In this document: positions 1 to 11,827 of the stretch, piece after piece
Position numbering within the stretch: position 1 is the stretch's first letter
Layout of the letters: each line of letters opens with the position of its first letter
NCBI GenBank assembly: GCA_021186555.1
Contig: JAJKFL010000002.1
Coordinates: 3,634,501-3,698,500, forward strand
Reading direction: 5' to 3'
From: Reticulitermes speratus
Lineage: Eukaryota > Arthropoda > Insecta > Blattodea > Rhinotermitidae
Length of the DNA: 64,000 bases
Position numbers and translations under genes: made by a program
The notes under the pieces: generated by a model
Databases searched by the model: none
What the model saw: only the letters and a program-made list of their open reading frames with translations
Told to the model about the DNA's origin: nothing

Positions 1-560
1 CTGTGTCCTTAGAATGCTAGACAGTGGGCAAAATTGAGAAGCGTAGTAGTCCCAAATACCTGTAAGCGTTCTGACTACAAATACTATCTGTATGTTAAAA
101 ACACAAATCAGTAGCGTCAAATGCCCAAACTGTGTCCTGGCAGATTGTGGTGCCCAAACCACTTGAAATTGTGTACAGAACGGACTTGATTTGTACAGTT
201 ATAATTATGCAAGCTGTGCACATGAATGGAAAAGCTTAAAGAAACGTAGATCATGTACTACATCCGTAGATTCTCATTTTTGCAGATAAGAGCGGGATGT
301 GTTATCCAGATATATTGTGGATTAGGTCATCACTTGAATTAACTTATTCTATCTGATTGTTGGAAGATCTGCGATTGGCTTATCTCAAAGTCACATTTTG
401 ATCTAGTAATTGGTAACAGGACCCTTGACACTGACACTCACACTTGTGATATTCTAAACCTGCAGCATAATGTAATTTGTACGGGGGATGGGTTGTCATA
501 AATGTCAAGGTTGACCAGTTAAGATGATAAACTCATATTTGAGGCAGGGTTAGGCATATT
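1..560. other. Unassigned AT-rich sequence
   Basis: I see no convincing coding stretch, RNA gene or repeat here. Confidence 0.4.
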
Positions 561-570
561 GATGATGATA

Positions 571-1040
571 TTATATTATTATTATTATTATCACCATCAT
601 CATCATTATTATTATTGTGGCAGTGGCGGTGGTGATGGTGGTTTTGGTGGTGGTGGTGGTGGTGGTGGTGTGGTAATATAGTAGCAGCATGTGATTATAT
701 GGTAGGTAATATTCTTCTTCTCTTGGCGCTATAACTCTGTGACTTTTGGCCTGCTCAACATTTCTCTTCCATGCTTCTGTATCCATCATCCATTTGACCT
801 GCTCAGTCGGTCTTTGATTAATCCGTCCAGCTTTTCCTGGTTGAGCATTTACAGCATATGATTTTTTTTACTATGGATTGCTGGCCCATCACATAACCCT
901 TAATTTAGTGTGGTTTGTCTCCTTTGACCTGCCTGGCAAGGGAGACCCTGACAGTACCTACGCTACCGATGGTATAGCTCTTCAGGTCATTGGAACACAC
1001 AAGCCACCCTGCCACGTCAAGGCATAGGGGATTGGGGGCG
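571..1040 (-). mobile_element. Possible decayed LINE 3' remnant with simple-repeat tail
   Basis: On the minus strand a short open stretch reads WMMDTEAWKRNVEQAKSHR, which resembles the W-x-x-x-V-x-x-A-K-x-H C-termini of some LINE proteins. It is followed by ATT and GGT simple repeats (about 570-670). The resemblance is weak. Confidence 0.22.
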
Positions 1041-1841
1041 GGGGGATGGTAGGTAATATAGTATTTTTATTTATCCAGTTAAATAAAAAATAAAGCTCAA
1101 ATTGAACTGTAACAAGTAGCTGCTGAAGATTAAGGTCTTATGGAATGTTATGCCATGTCGACCAGTAGATAGTTCATGATGTTTTGGGGGAACATAGTGC
1201 CTCCAGTCTTCATGGTCAAGCATTCCAAGAAGACTGAAGAGCTGACCATTGTTCACACAGTGTGGTCAGCTTCCACAGTTGATTCATCATATCAACACTT
1301 GCGGAACTTGATCTTAATATTTACATTGATGCCAAAGTTCAGTAGATGAGCCAGAGATTTTTAATACCTGCCATAATAATAAAGTTTACACTACCCTTCC
1401 CAGGTGTAGACACCCCAGTTGGTACCACCTGCAACAGGGCTGTTGTAATTGGTGAGTGTGGCCAAGGTTTCTTTTGGGATATGTCATCTGGCCTATCAGA
1501 CCTTTTCCTGTCACTGAAAGCTGCAGGCAAACACTGGGTACCTGGGATGTTCCACCTAGTCTCCTTGTAAGTTTCTGTCTCAAACAGATGCTGCCACCAT
1601 CTTATGATTACAAAAGTCCTCGTCAGGTCACTGCATATCATCAGCTTGAGCCTGCTAAATCTGTATTTGATCCTTTCACATGGGTTCTGTGGGGAGTAGC
1701 TGGGTTTGTGCTGACATAACTACACAGGTTTGTGCTGACATAACTACAAAGTGGCACTTCAGAACATTGGCGGCCAATACAACTAGTGTGTAGAAGATAG
1801 CTGCTCTGCATATGTATAACTTTACATATATTGGCAGCCAC

Positions 1842-3123
1842 TTACATGACTGTGTAGTGGCACTCCAGAATATTGACAACCAGCTACAGGACTACACAGT
1901 GGCACTCTGAAACACTGACAACCAACTACAACACTATGCTTTGTCACTCTCAAACACTGATGACCACATACAAGACTACACATTGGCACTCTGAAACACT
2001 GACAACCAACTACAACACTATGCTTTGTCACTCTCAAACGCTGATGACCACATACAAGACTACACAGTGGCACTCTGAAACACTGACAACCAACTACAAC
2101 ACTATGCTTTGTCACTCTCAAACACTGATGACCACATACAAGACTACACAGTGGCACTCTGAAACACTGATAACCACAACAACACTATGCTTTGTCACTC
2201 TCAAACACTGATGACCACATACAAGACTACACAGTGGCACTCTGAAACACTGACAACCAACTACAACACTATGCTTTGTCACTCTGAAACAGTGATGACC
2301 ACATACAAGACTACACAGTGGCACTCTGAAACACTGACAACCAACTACAACACTATGCTTTGTCACTCTCAAACACTGATGACCACATACAAGACAACAC
2401 AGTGGCACTCTGAAACACTGACAACCAACTACAACACTATGCTTTGTCACTCTCAAACACTGATGGCCACATACAAGACTACACAGTGGCACTCTGAAAC
2501 ACTGACAACCAACTACAACACTATGCTTTGTCACTCTCAAACACTGATGACCACATACAAGACTACACAGTGGCACTCTGAAACACTGACAACCAACTAC
2601 AACACTAGCTTTGTCACTCTCAAACACTGATGACCACATACAAGACTACACATTGGCACTCTGAAACACTGACAACCAACTACAACACTATGCTTTGTCA
2701 CTCTCAAACACTGATGACCACATACAAGACTACACAGTGGCACTCTGAAACACTGACAACCAACTACAACACTATGCTTTGTCACTCTGAAACAGTGATG
2801 ACCACATACAAGACTACACAGTGGCACTCTGAAACACTGACAACCAACTACAACACTATGCTCTGTCACTCTCAAACACTGATGACCACATACAAGACTA
2901 CACAGTGGCACTCTGAAACACTGACAACCAACTACAACACTATGCTTTGTCACTCTCAAACACTGATGACCACATACAAGACTACTCAGTGGCACTCTGA
3001 AACACCGACAACCAACTACAACACTAGCTTTGTCACTCTCAAACACTGATGACCACATACAAGACTACACAGTGGCACTCCAAAATATGACAACCATTGA
3101 CATGGCTACACAGTGTCACTACA
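1842..3123. repeat. 84-bp tandem array, about 15 copies
   Basis: Each unit consists of two related 42-bp halves (TGGCACTCTGAAACACTGAC and TTGTCACTCTCAAACACTGA types), so the array grew by nested duplication. The ends at 1842-1900 and 3060-3123 are degenerate. Because 84 is a multiple of 3, long open frames occur on both strands; they are by-products of the repeat, not genes. Confidence 0.95.
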
Positions 3124-4890
3124 GTCTAAATTAGCACTATCTTGAACACCTCAGGCCTCATACATTAACTGAATATAGTTTTCTCGGGCGCACAGCCGCG
3201 TCAATTCGTTTTAAAACTCAAACATTAACGTTTATTGTCCTAAGAGACAATATGCTGGTCTCTAAAATGTACTGACGAGTGGCCTAACAGGCCATATGCT
3301 GGTCTCTGTGTGTTTATTTGGTAGCAATTTAAATGTCCATGCTAAGCCAAAAAAAACTCGGGCTGTCAAGAGGTACATTTGGTATCTAAATCCGTCTTTG
3401 AACGTTAATTTGTGTTAACAAAATTGCCAACTTTTAGGATTGTTTGGTTTCATGTCTGTCCACTTAGAAAGATGTTTTGAACTTTGTTAATCACTACCTT
3501 GTTTCATTGCAAAACCCTGTTTCATAGCGAGAAGAGTATTATTTATGTAAATTTGTAAAAGCCTTTTTTGGTGACTGTGAAATGATACTTGATCATGCAT
3601 TCATGTTAGCACTTTGTTGCTACAGATTTGCAGTAATGGAATGGGAAATTATGTTGTTGAAGCTCTGAATGGAAGTCTATGGACTCTTTTTATTTCCATC
3701 TCCAGTTTTTTTTATTCTTTCTTTTGTGGCTGTGCCATACCTTGAACTCTTAGCTGTATGACGTTCATAAAACTAGTCTTGGGTTGAGTAATTTTTAAGC
3801 TGTTCTTATACACCGGGTAAAAATCTTATTTTTAATAATAAATTAAATTTAAACAACTTATATATAAAGCTGCTGTTGTCAACTCTGCTAAAATTTATGT
3901 AATTTCTGTGATGGTCTTATAATTTGCTCATACTTTTCTTGTCATATGGTTGCTCAATTTATGTTCTACTTTATTTTTGTTGTTTGTGTGTTTCTTTTTC
4001 ATTGGCTGTTGGTTTTATTCTCAGTTGTTAGTATTTTGCAGCTGAGGAATTATGGTGTAGTAATTTATATTGTTAGCAGTTTTATTCATCATATACATAT
4101 CTGAAATTGTGGTCAGAATTATGATGTGTGCTAAAGTTTGGTTGTTAAAATTCGTAATCTCAGTACGCAGTTGGTTATGATTTGTGTAGTATATTGTACA
4201 TGGGTTGCATGCATGTATGAATGAATTTACATTGTAATGTGAAGCTGTAGATGGTCAGGTGTGTTCTGATAATTGACTTTTATTTGTACACAAATGGTAT
4301 CGAAGAGCCTAATATCCATTGATGTGTTCCTAAGTGCGCTCTTTGGTGATGCATATGGCTCAGAATAATCATGTTTTATGAAAATGAAATATAGTCGAAC
4401 ATCCAGTGTTGAGTGCTTCAAGTGCAGCATATTTACAGTAAATAGTTATTTCTTCTTACATATTTCTATTCACCATGATTTGTATCACATGTAGACAGAT
4501 GGTTGTGGAACATTTCACATGATCTGATTCAATGAGTATACAACAGATTCAGAAGCTAAATGTCTGTACCTTATTATAGGCACATTGGGTTTAATTTTAT
4601 GTTGTGTTACAAATGAACAAGTTCAAATAAATGTTGTTGTTTTGAGGTTTTATTTTATTTGGGTAATGCGTTTAGAAACGTGGGGTCATAATGGCTCAAA
4701 CCTTGTCTGGAAGAAATTATTTCAACATTTCTTTTGCTCTTTTGCAAAAATAATGATACAATAGGGCACTGCAAAAATAATGATACAAAGGGCACTGCAA
4801 AACTACTGTATCACAAACATATGCAAAATTAAAAAGTGTGTAGTATTTGTACGTATCACATTTTTTGCTTTAAATTAAGTATATATATAT
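3124..4890. other. Unassigned T-rich intergenic sequence
   Basis: No gene is visible. It has many T-runs and an AATAAA near 4626, so it could be a long 3' UTR on the plus strand, but no coding exon lies within view to support this. A short 27-bp duplication (GCAAAAATAATGATACAA) lies at 4744-4800. Confidence 0.35.
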
Positions 4891-4891
4891 A

Positions 4892-5162
4892 TTTTTTTTT
4901 TTTCCTATGGCTTGACAGCCCTATATGGGCCTAGGCCTCCTCGTGTTTCGTCGAGGTTTCATGGTCACACACATTTGGACACACCACAGTCGATAGGACT
5001 CCTCTGGACGAGGGACCAGCCCGTCGCAGAGACCTCTACCTGACAACACGCAACACTCACAAGAGACAGACATCCATGCCCCCGGTGGGATTCGAACCCA
5101 TGATCCTAGTAAGCGAGCGGCCGAAGACCCACGCCTTAGACCGCACGGCCACTGGGATCGGT
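4892..5162 (-). mobile_element. SINE family A (tRNA-Leu-like head)
   Basis: Read on the minus strand, the head has box A-like TGGCCGTGCGGTCTAAGGCG and box B-like GGGTTCGAATCC, as in tRNA-Leu. A conserved body and a terminal A-run follow. Two further copies lie at 32648 and 40845. Confidence 0.88.
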
Positions 5163-6692
5163 ACATATTGTATATACTCCAGTTAAATTTTAAAATTTGC
5201 AGCAAGTTACATAAGTATGTAAGGAAGTGAAAAAAAAATGCAAGCCAAGAAACACTTTAAGAGAAGAGTTGTGAGGGTGGAGTAGCATTGGTGTCTGAGC
5301 ACTATCTGGGACTTAAAAAGCTTTTGTTTTTAAGACCACTACTCAGTGAAAATTTGAACCAAGTCAATGGGTGCGTCAGTTAGTAAACATTTATATGCAT
5401 ATATCTTCTTTGTCTGGGAAGCAATTTTATTTGTGGAGGCAAAAAGTGCATTGTTGAAATCTTGAACTCTGCAGCTGTAAGGTGTGCCATCTAGCAACCA
5501 TCAGCAGCAATGGAAATCATCAGCAACCTGTAAAAAGAAGTTGAGGCCAAATTGCTCTTCCTGCTAGATTTAGATAATTTTCCTCAGTCATGTCAAAGAA
5601 AAAGGAGCCTATGTCTTGCCTGAATGTGAATGTGTGGTAAATTACATTTTCGAATCATAATGTGAGACTTTTTATTGGTCCAGTGTACTGCGATGTGGGT
5701 CGTCATATGACTCTTTAATTTGAAAGCAGTCACATCAGTCGATATTTTTCTCATGGACTGTGTTTTAACTTCTGTCTCTGGAAGGACCTACAGAAACATC
5801 CTTGTTTGTAGTCCTCACTGTGAAGAGCATGTATGACATTGCTGGTACTGTTTCAGTATAAGATGCTTGTAAATTCTGTATTAACTGTCTCTATATATTC
5901 CCAGTTAAACTGATTTTCATTTGTGAGAACATGAAGGACTCTGAATTACTGATAACACGGTTATTTCTTCAGCTTCATCAGTTGACAGTTTGTCATACTT
6001 AAGATCTTCTGCTGTAGTAAATTGTAGATGGTCGATTGTGCTGGTGGTAAATTGTTGTAAAGTTTTTCCCATTTACGTGTGATACTATCATCTCGTGTCT
6101 TCCAGTAACTCTTCACGATGAAAGCTCTTTTCTTTAATGTTAGTGTGGGTGTACTCTGCAACTTCTAGAACGCTCACCAGCAATATACAAGTAAATACAT
6201 AATACAAAAGGTGTAAGTGCAAATAAAACCAGTGTTATCTGTGTGGAGCCCTGTATTTGTGGAACTGGTAAATAATAACTTGCAGCCAGGTGGACAGTTT
6301 TTACTCAGGGACATGTAACATACATAAATACTGCAGTGCATGGGTGTTGGTGTGTTTGTGTGTTATATTATGTTTTCCAGTTTTTAGGCACAGTTACAAG
6401 ATTGTGGAAAGTGATTATTAGCTTCGTCATGTCTGTCTGTGTGTCTGTCTGCATGGAGCAACTCGGCTCCCACTGGACGGATTTTCATGAAATTAGATGT
6501 TTCAGTATTTTTTCGAAAATCTGTCAAGAAAATTTAAGTATGATTAAAATCTGAAAACCATAATGGGTACTTTATGTGAACTGTGTACATTTATGATAAT
6601 ATCTTGCTGAATTCTTCTTAGCGTGAGAAATGTTTTAGAATTTAATATATTAAAATACAGACAGGATAATGTGAGAGTTAAGTATTGCAGCA
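5163..6692. other. Unassigned intergenic sequence
   Basis: No gene is recognised. At 6428-6530 a stretch with TGTCTGTCTG and then ACTCGGCTCCCACTGGA resembles 58745-58830 and is a dispersed repeat of unknown class. Confidence 0.35.
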
Positions 6693-6815
6693 GTCCTGCT
6701 GAGGATTCAAATGTTGTGTAATGTGATGCCGTGTCACTGGGTGACCGGTTCCTAATGTTTTGAAGGCCTGCTTGACATTGAAGATGACGGCATCTTATCC
6801 CAGAAGACTTGAACC
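6693..6815. mobile_element. Fold-back repeat family F, fragment
   Basis: The segment GTGATGCCGTGTCACTGGGT...GTTTTGAAGG reappears at 20605 and 34925. It ends with the CCCAGAAGACTTGAA motif that closes the other copies. It looks like a small fold-back insertion. Confidence 0.5.
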
Positions 6816-6911
6816 TTCAAACAGGATAAGTTGATTGATTTGAAGGATTGCAGTTTAGTTTTCAACTAGCATAGCAGTGGTACTGTATTGTAGAAAGTGG
6901 TGTGTATGCAT

Positions 6912-6943
<32 letters not shown>

Positions 6944-6957
6944 CACACAAACACATG
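6912..6957. repeat. CA microsatellite
   Basis: Run of CA dinucleotides with one interruption. A short Cys/Val-rich open frame across it is an artefact of the repeat. Confidence 0.9.
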
Positions 6958-7349
6958 TTCTGTTGAGTAGTCAAAATCAAAATTTTGTTTGAAGACAAAA
7001 ATTTCACCTCGTATTTCTCAAGATTCATGTACTTTAATTCCATTGGTTATGTTGTGTGGTTGCAGCACATAGTGTACTGTGATAGAATGTCTCTACCATA
7101 TAATGATGATAATTTACCTGCTGAATGACAATTTTTAACATTCTTAGCTGTCCAGAGGTAGCAGTTCAAATTGTTGTATTAAGATAGATTTGCTGCCTCC
7201 AGAATCTAAATTACTGACGTGTATGACCCACTCCCGTAGAATTCATGATCTTTCGACTTATATCACAGCTCTGCCTGGCCTCGCTGCTTTTTAGCAGCTT
7301 CCACAGTTACAGAAATTCTGGCACAGGGAAAGGAAGTCAAGGTTAATTT

Positions 7350-8641
7350 TCATTTTTATATCAATAGAATGCCTAATAATGTCAGGACTAAGGGAACTAA
7401 GTATTTTTGAATCTCATTTATAAATAAAAACAAAATTGTGAGATTTGAAGTTTTTCTGGTGGTGACGAAGAAACCCTGTCTTCTGCTATGTGACACTGTA
7501 AAGTCTGATAGAAATTTATCATCATTCCATAGACACCTATTATCTCCATCTTCTACCCTGAAGATTAGATGCTGTACTTTTACCCAACACACTGGTAAAT
7601 TTCTACAACACTACATGAAGTCATACACCAGAAGGCAGTGGCGGACTGGCCAGGATGTTAGCTTGCCCGATGGCAAGTGGGCCCCCTTAAACATTAGACA
7701 ATATGTTAAAAATGTTAATGACCTTTTAGTAGCTTGAAAATATAATAGAAGTTCCAATATTATTACTGTCTGCAACTAAAATTTACGTTGTATTACTATT
7801 TTAATAAAAAAAGTTTAATAAAATCCACCATTTATTTAAAATTGAAAAAAATAATTTAAAAATTCGATTATAACAATCTGTATTTACATTTAGTATCTAC
7901 TGTATACTGCCAGTAATATGTACAATATATGTACACTGTAATTACTAAAAGATATACATTTATTCGCAGAAATTTTAATTGTACCTTTTTTCCACTTATG
8001 TATTTTTTTAAAATTCTATTTATTTCTTATAAAAATTAAATTATAGCCTTATAGTTGTGGGTGGGCCCCCTTTGTCTCCTGGCAACCAATATTTTTAGAC
8101 CCAGTCCACCACTGCCAGAAGGCAGTGTTCGTCAAGATAGAAAATTATGTATATTTTATACCCAAAATATCTCCCTTATCCTGAAACTTAATTCCAGTAT
8201 TTGAACTACTGTGTCACGTTTTAATAAATGTTGTGGTGTCTGAACATCTAATAGGCCCCTCATTTTTGATACACAAAACCTTGATCCTTCATTGTTTCAC
8301 TATTCTTTGCTTTCTGTATTGATAAATTAACTCCAAAGGCCTGGAGGATGTTACTCTTACGTCATGATGGCGCAGTTAATGGGCCCGCCAATGATTTTGA
8401 CTTAAATTTTGGGTACCAACCCCCTCTCTGATCCTATTGGCTTGTCATCACATCGCATGTTTCCCCACCCTGCTATGCTGCCAAGTTTCTTTGTTAAAGG
8501 CTTTCTTTCCTCTTGGAATCTTGACCCGTGAAGATGGGACCGATACGTTGTCCCGAAACGTCGGTAAATAATTACCACACGACGCCGTGTAATTACCCAA
8601 AAGACCACAGATTTCATCAACATCGCGGCGGAAGCCTGAAA
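7350..8641 (+). mobile_element. Probable Penelope-like insertion, 5' truncated, carrying a hAT MITE
   Basis: The 13-mer TCAAGGTTAATTT occurs at 7337-7349 and again at 8642-8654. The right end, GAAGCCTGAAA, is exactly the right end of the element at 20163-20455. The terminal 240 bases carry the hairpin motif of this family (8528-8560). The interior shows no intact reverse transcriptase. The hAT element at 7636-8114 sits inside. Confidence 0.55.
7636..8114. mobile_element. hAT-type MITE, copy 1
   Basis: Terminal inverted repeats CAGTGGCGGACTGG and CCAGTCCACCACTG are flanked by a perfect 8-bp duplication CCAGAAGG. The 479-bp interior is AT-rich and noncoding. An inverted relative lies at 41305-41774. 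An 8-bp target duplication and CAG-type ends fit hAT elements. Confidence 0.93.
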
Positions 8642-8654
8642 TCAAGGTTAATTT

Positions 8655-10000
8655 CTTTACTGATCACTAAGAAGCAATAAAATTATTCATGTGAAACAAG
8701 AACATTAGGATTTTTCATTTGCTACAGTGGTTGTTCTTAAAGTTAATGGAATACTTATTTTTCAATGAAAATTACAGACAGTGAAACTAAAAACTAAGGA
8801 AGTACAGACATGTTGAGGTACATAACCACTCTTGGGAATGCAGATGTTGCATAAGCTGAGGGATGTTTGTAAGATACAGAGAATGCATCCATGAGAGTAC
8901 TTGGGACCTGCAGTTTTGAAATGCACATGTGTTACTGATAGAAAGCAGGTGCTTGCATGTGTAAGTGTCATGTTACAAGGGCTCTTGATAATATGAGATG
9001 TGCTATTTCTGGTTTGGCACAATACAGATAAGATTTTACTTTTTTTTTATGTCTCCTTTTGCCTGTGTCTAAAGATGTTGATTGAAAGCTGCTTGCAGAT
9101 TTCATTCCATTATAATTTTTAAACTTCACTTACAACAATTCTGCTATTTGTAATAAGATTATTTACACCAGAGTTTGTATTGCACAAAAAAAGGGGGGGG
9201 GGGGAACTCCTTAGATTTATGTGCCTGAAGTTAAATATGTTTCTTTGTTTTTGGCCGCAAAATGCGATGGTATTTCATATATCATGCAGCTCATAGGTAT
9301 GTAATTGAAGATGCCAACTACTGATTGGGAAGGGTAGGTTACTATTTTATGTCCTTTTATGTTGATTTAAGCACACAAGGATGATTATTGCTTCATTCAT
9401 ACTGGCATACAATTCTGTTATGTACCGTATATAGGAGTACTTGTTAGGGAGCGTCTTGGGGTCTTTACACCATTCTGGTTAAAATGTTTGATGTTAGAAA
9501 TGTTATTTATGCTTCATCTGGGTGCGTCAGACTTCCATAAACTGTTTTACCAGAACTGATCTACCAAATTCAAATTCTGATTGCTCAGGTAATGTAGGTG
9601 ATTCATACTTGTGAGATTTGAGGTTAAGTATGGCAACTGTGAAGGTTACTGTCTTCTGGGATATAACAATATGTAATATGGTGGTACATTACCAGACTAC
9701 ATACTGTCTCAGCTGAAGCATGTATAAAGTAGGATTGTGATGTGGGATATAAGGCGTAATTTGTTGAGACTGTTGGACAAGTTATTCCATTTTATAAAGT
9801 AGTATGTGATAAGTGAGTCTAGGACATCTTTAAAATAACTGCACCCTATATAGTAGACAAACAAGGAAAATGTAGATACAAAATTAGAAATGTATCCATA
9901 TGACAAAAGCAAAATACAGTAATAAATATATAAAGCAGGTGATCTGTATTACTGGATTATTTAGTTGTGACATATTTGGAACCCGGAATAGAACATCCAG
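8655..10000. other. Unassigned intergenic sequence
   Basis: I see no gene. A poly-G tract of 12 lies at 9193-9204. Confidence 0.35.
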
Positions 10001-10004
10001 TGTA

Positions 10005-10240
10005 GAGTACTGCCTGGATGGCAGGCAGGTATAAGAGATTTTTCTCTTCTCTAAATCATTCAGACTAGCAGCACCCTATCCAATGGTTACCGGGGGCAAT
10101 GTCCCAGGTGGTAAAACAGCCAGGGTGTGAACCTGACCGCTTAGCTCCATCTACAGCTAAGCTTAAGAATGTGTGGATTTATACCTTCTCTCCCCCCTAT
10201 GCCTTTGTGGCATGCATGAGAACAACTTATTTGCTTTATT
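10005..10240 (+). mobile_element. SINE family D, degenerate copy
   Basis: The order GGCTGGATGGC-like, CAATGGTTACCGGG, GGTGGTAAAACAGCCAGGGT, CCTTCTCTCCCC matches the better copy at 26813. The tRNA-like head is mostly lost. Confidence 0.6.
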
Positions 10241-10959
10241 TTGGTACACATTTTTTAACAGTGAACTGGAATAATAGATTTAAATATTAGGTATTTACCT
10301 ACATGTTAATTAAACTGGTGTTCTGTTATGAAACCTGTTACCTTCAAACTGGTTAATACATGATAGTGCCTAGTTATGATTTTAATAAATTGCTTAAAAG
10401 AGTATTCTTCTGTCTAGAAAGGCAATAAGGAATCACGTGATATTACAAACTTAAAACTGTATAAAATCAGAAGACATTTTCACTAAATGTGTAAATAATA
10501 TCAAGCTCCATTATTGTGATGAAAGTTTGTCTGTGCTGATTAAATCAATGCCATTAATTCTGCTTAAAGTGTTAGTGGCACTATTTTGCCCTAGTATGAC
10601 GTTCATGAAATGCGTTTTATTATATGTGTACCTGTGCAAAATTAGTGCTGGTATTGTAGTATTCTAAACTCACGTATACATAATTAGAATCAAGTGGTTA
10701 CTTATAAATCAATAAATTGTACACTTAATTGAAGGTAGTATTGTTTAATACTTGCCTTTCATTTACATGGTTTTTAAAATATTTCCTTTGAATTGTATGG
10801 AGATTTTGCACATCATGACATTGTTGAACAAATTGTATATCAATGAAATGTTTGGCACCATAGCTGATACATTCATTTGTGGCACACTCCACATATTTTT
10901 GTAGGGGTTGGTTGTTCATTGTTGCAGGTTACTTCATGGACAATATTTGTAGAATTCCA

Positions 10960-11827
10960 ATTTGTGTGACCATTTTGAGGTCTTCTTCTTCGTAATTGCT
11001 TCCAGCAGTCAGCCTATGGCACGATGTCTCCTATAAACTTGCTCCGCTGTTGTCCAGAATGTGTTGTCGTTTAATATTGTTTTTAGATCAGTGCTCATCC
11101 TGTGTATATCCTGGAGTTGTATCGAGCAGTCCGTTAAAATGTTGAGAGGGACTGAGTCTGAATTTATACAGATAGGATTGGGTCACTATGTGACCAAGTT
11201 CTTGCGCTAAATGTTTGCAATTCTCTAGGTATATTTTTGTACACTGATATGTTTGGATGTTTTATATTTTGGTGATATGATTTTCCAACTGTTGAATTTG
11301 GTATCTTATTTTTCCAGTCTTGTGTTATTTTTTTGTTCATAGCTGAGGTGCTAGCTTTTAGGGACATTACTGTTTGTAGTATTGGTTGAAGCATAGTGGC
11401 TGTCTTGGCTATCTTGTCTACTTTTTCATTATTTTCAATATTTATGTGGCTAGGAATCCACTGAAATGTTATTATCTTTTGTTGTTCTGTGAGTTTTTGC
11501 AGTAACTGAAATATCTCTATTGTTCTGAAGCAGTATTCTGTTGGTCTATATTGTTGTAAAAAATTTAGTGCAGCCTGGGAATCAGTAAAGATACAGATTT
11601 CTTTTTCATTTGATGTTAAGCAGTATACTAGTGCAGCGTTGATTCCTAGAAGTTCTGAATCTACACTTTCTTTGGAATTGGCTGGAACTAAAAATTTTTC
11701 GCTAGTGCTAGGAATAAAGTATCCTGCACCTGACCTGTTGCAGGCAGAATTAACAGATCAATCTGTATAGATATGGAGGTTTGTGTGTACTTCTCTTTAA
11801 TGTGCTGAAGGTATTGCGTTTGAAATA
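10960..11827 (-). pseudogene. LINE RNase H domain pseudogene (Jockey/R1-like), 3' part
   Basis: On the minus strand the sequence encodes IYTD, SELLGINAALVY, ICIFTDSQAAL and WIPSHINIENNEKVDKIAK. These are the ordered D, E, D and HxxxxxNExVDxxA motifs of the RNase H domain found in Jockey/R1-type non-LTR retrotransposons. A stop codon directly after the first catalytic Asp (TD-stop-SVNS) kills the frame. A weak C-terminal tail continues to about 10960. The pogo element at 11828 cuts this copy in two. Confidence 0.8.

Noticed and set aside
1873-3058. Open frames of up to 173 aa on both strands over the 84-bp array
   Set aside because: They exist because the repeat unit is a multiple of 3 without stops; there is no start context, splice signal or domain.
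3184-3310. Possible short repeat ATATGCTGGTCTCT seen twice
   Set aside because: Two short copies 50-60 bp apart are not enough to define an element.
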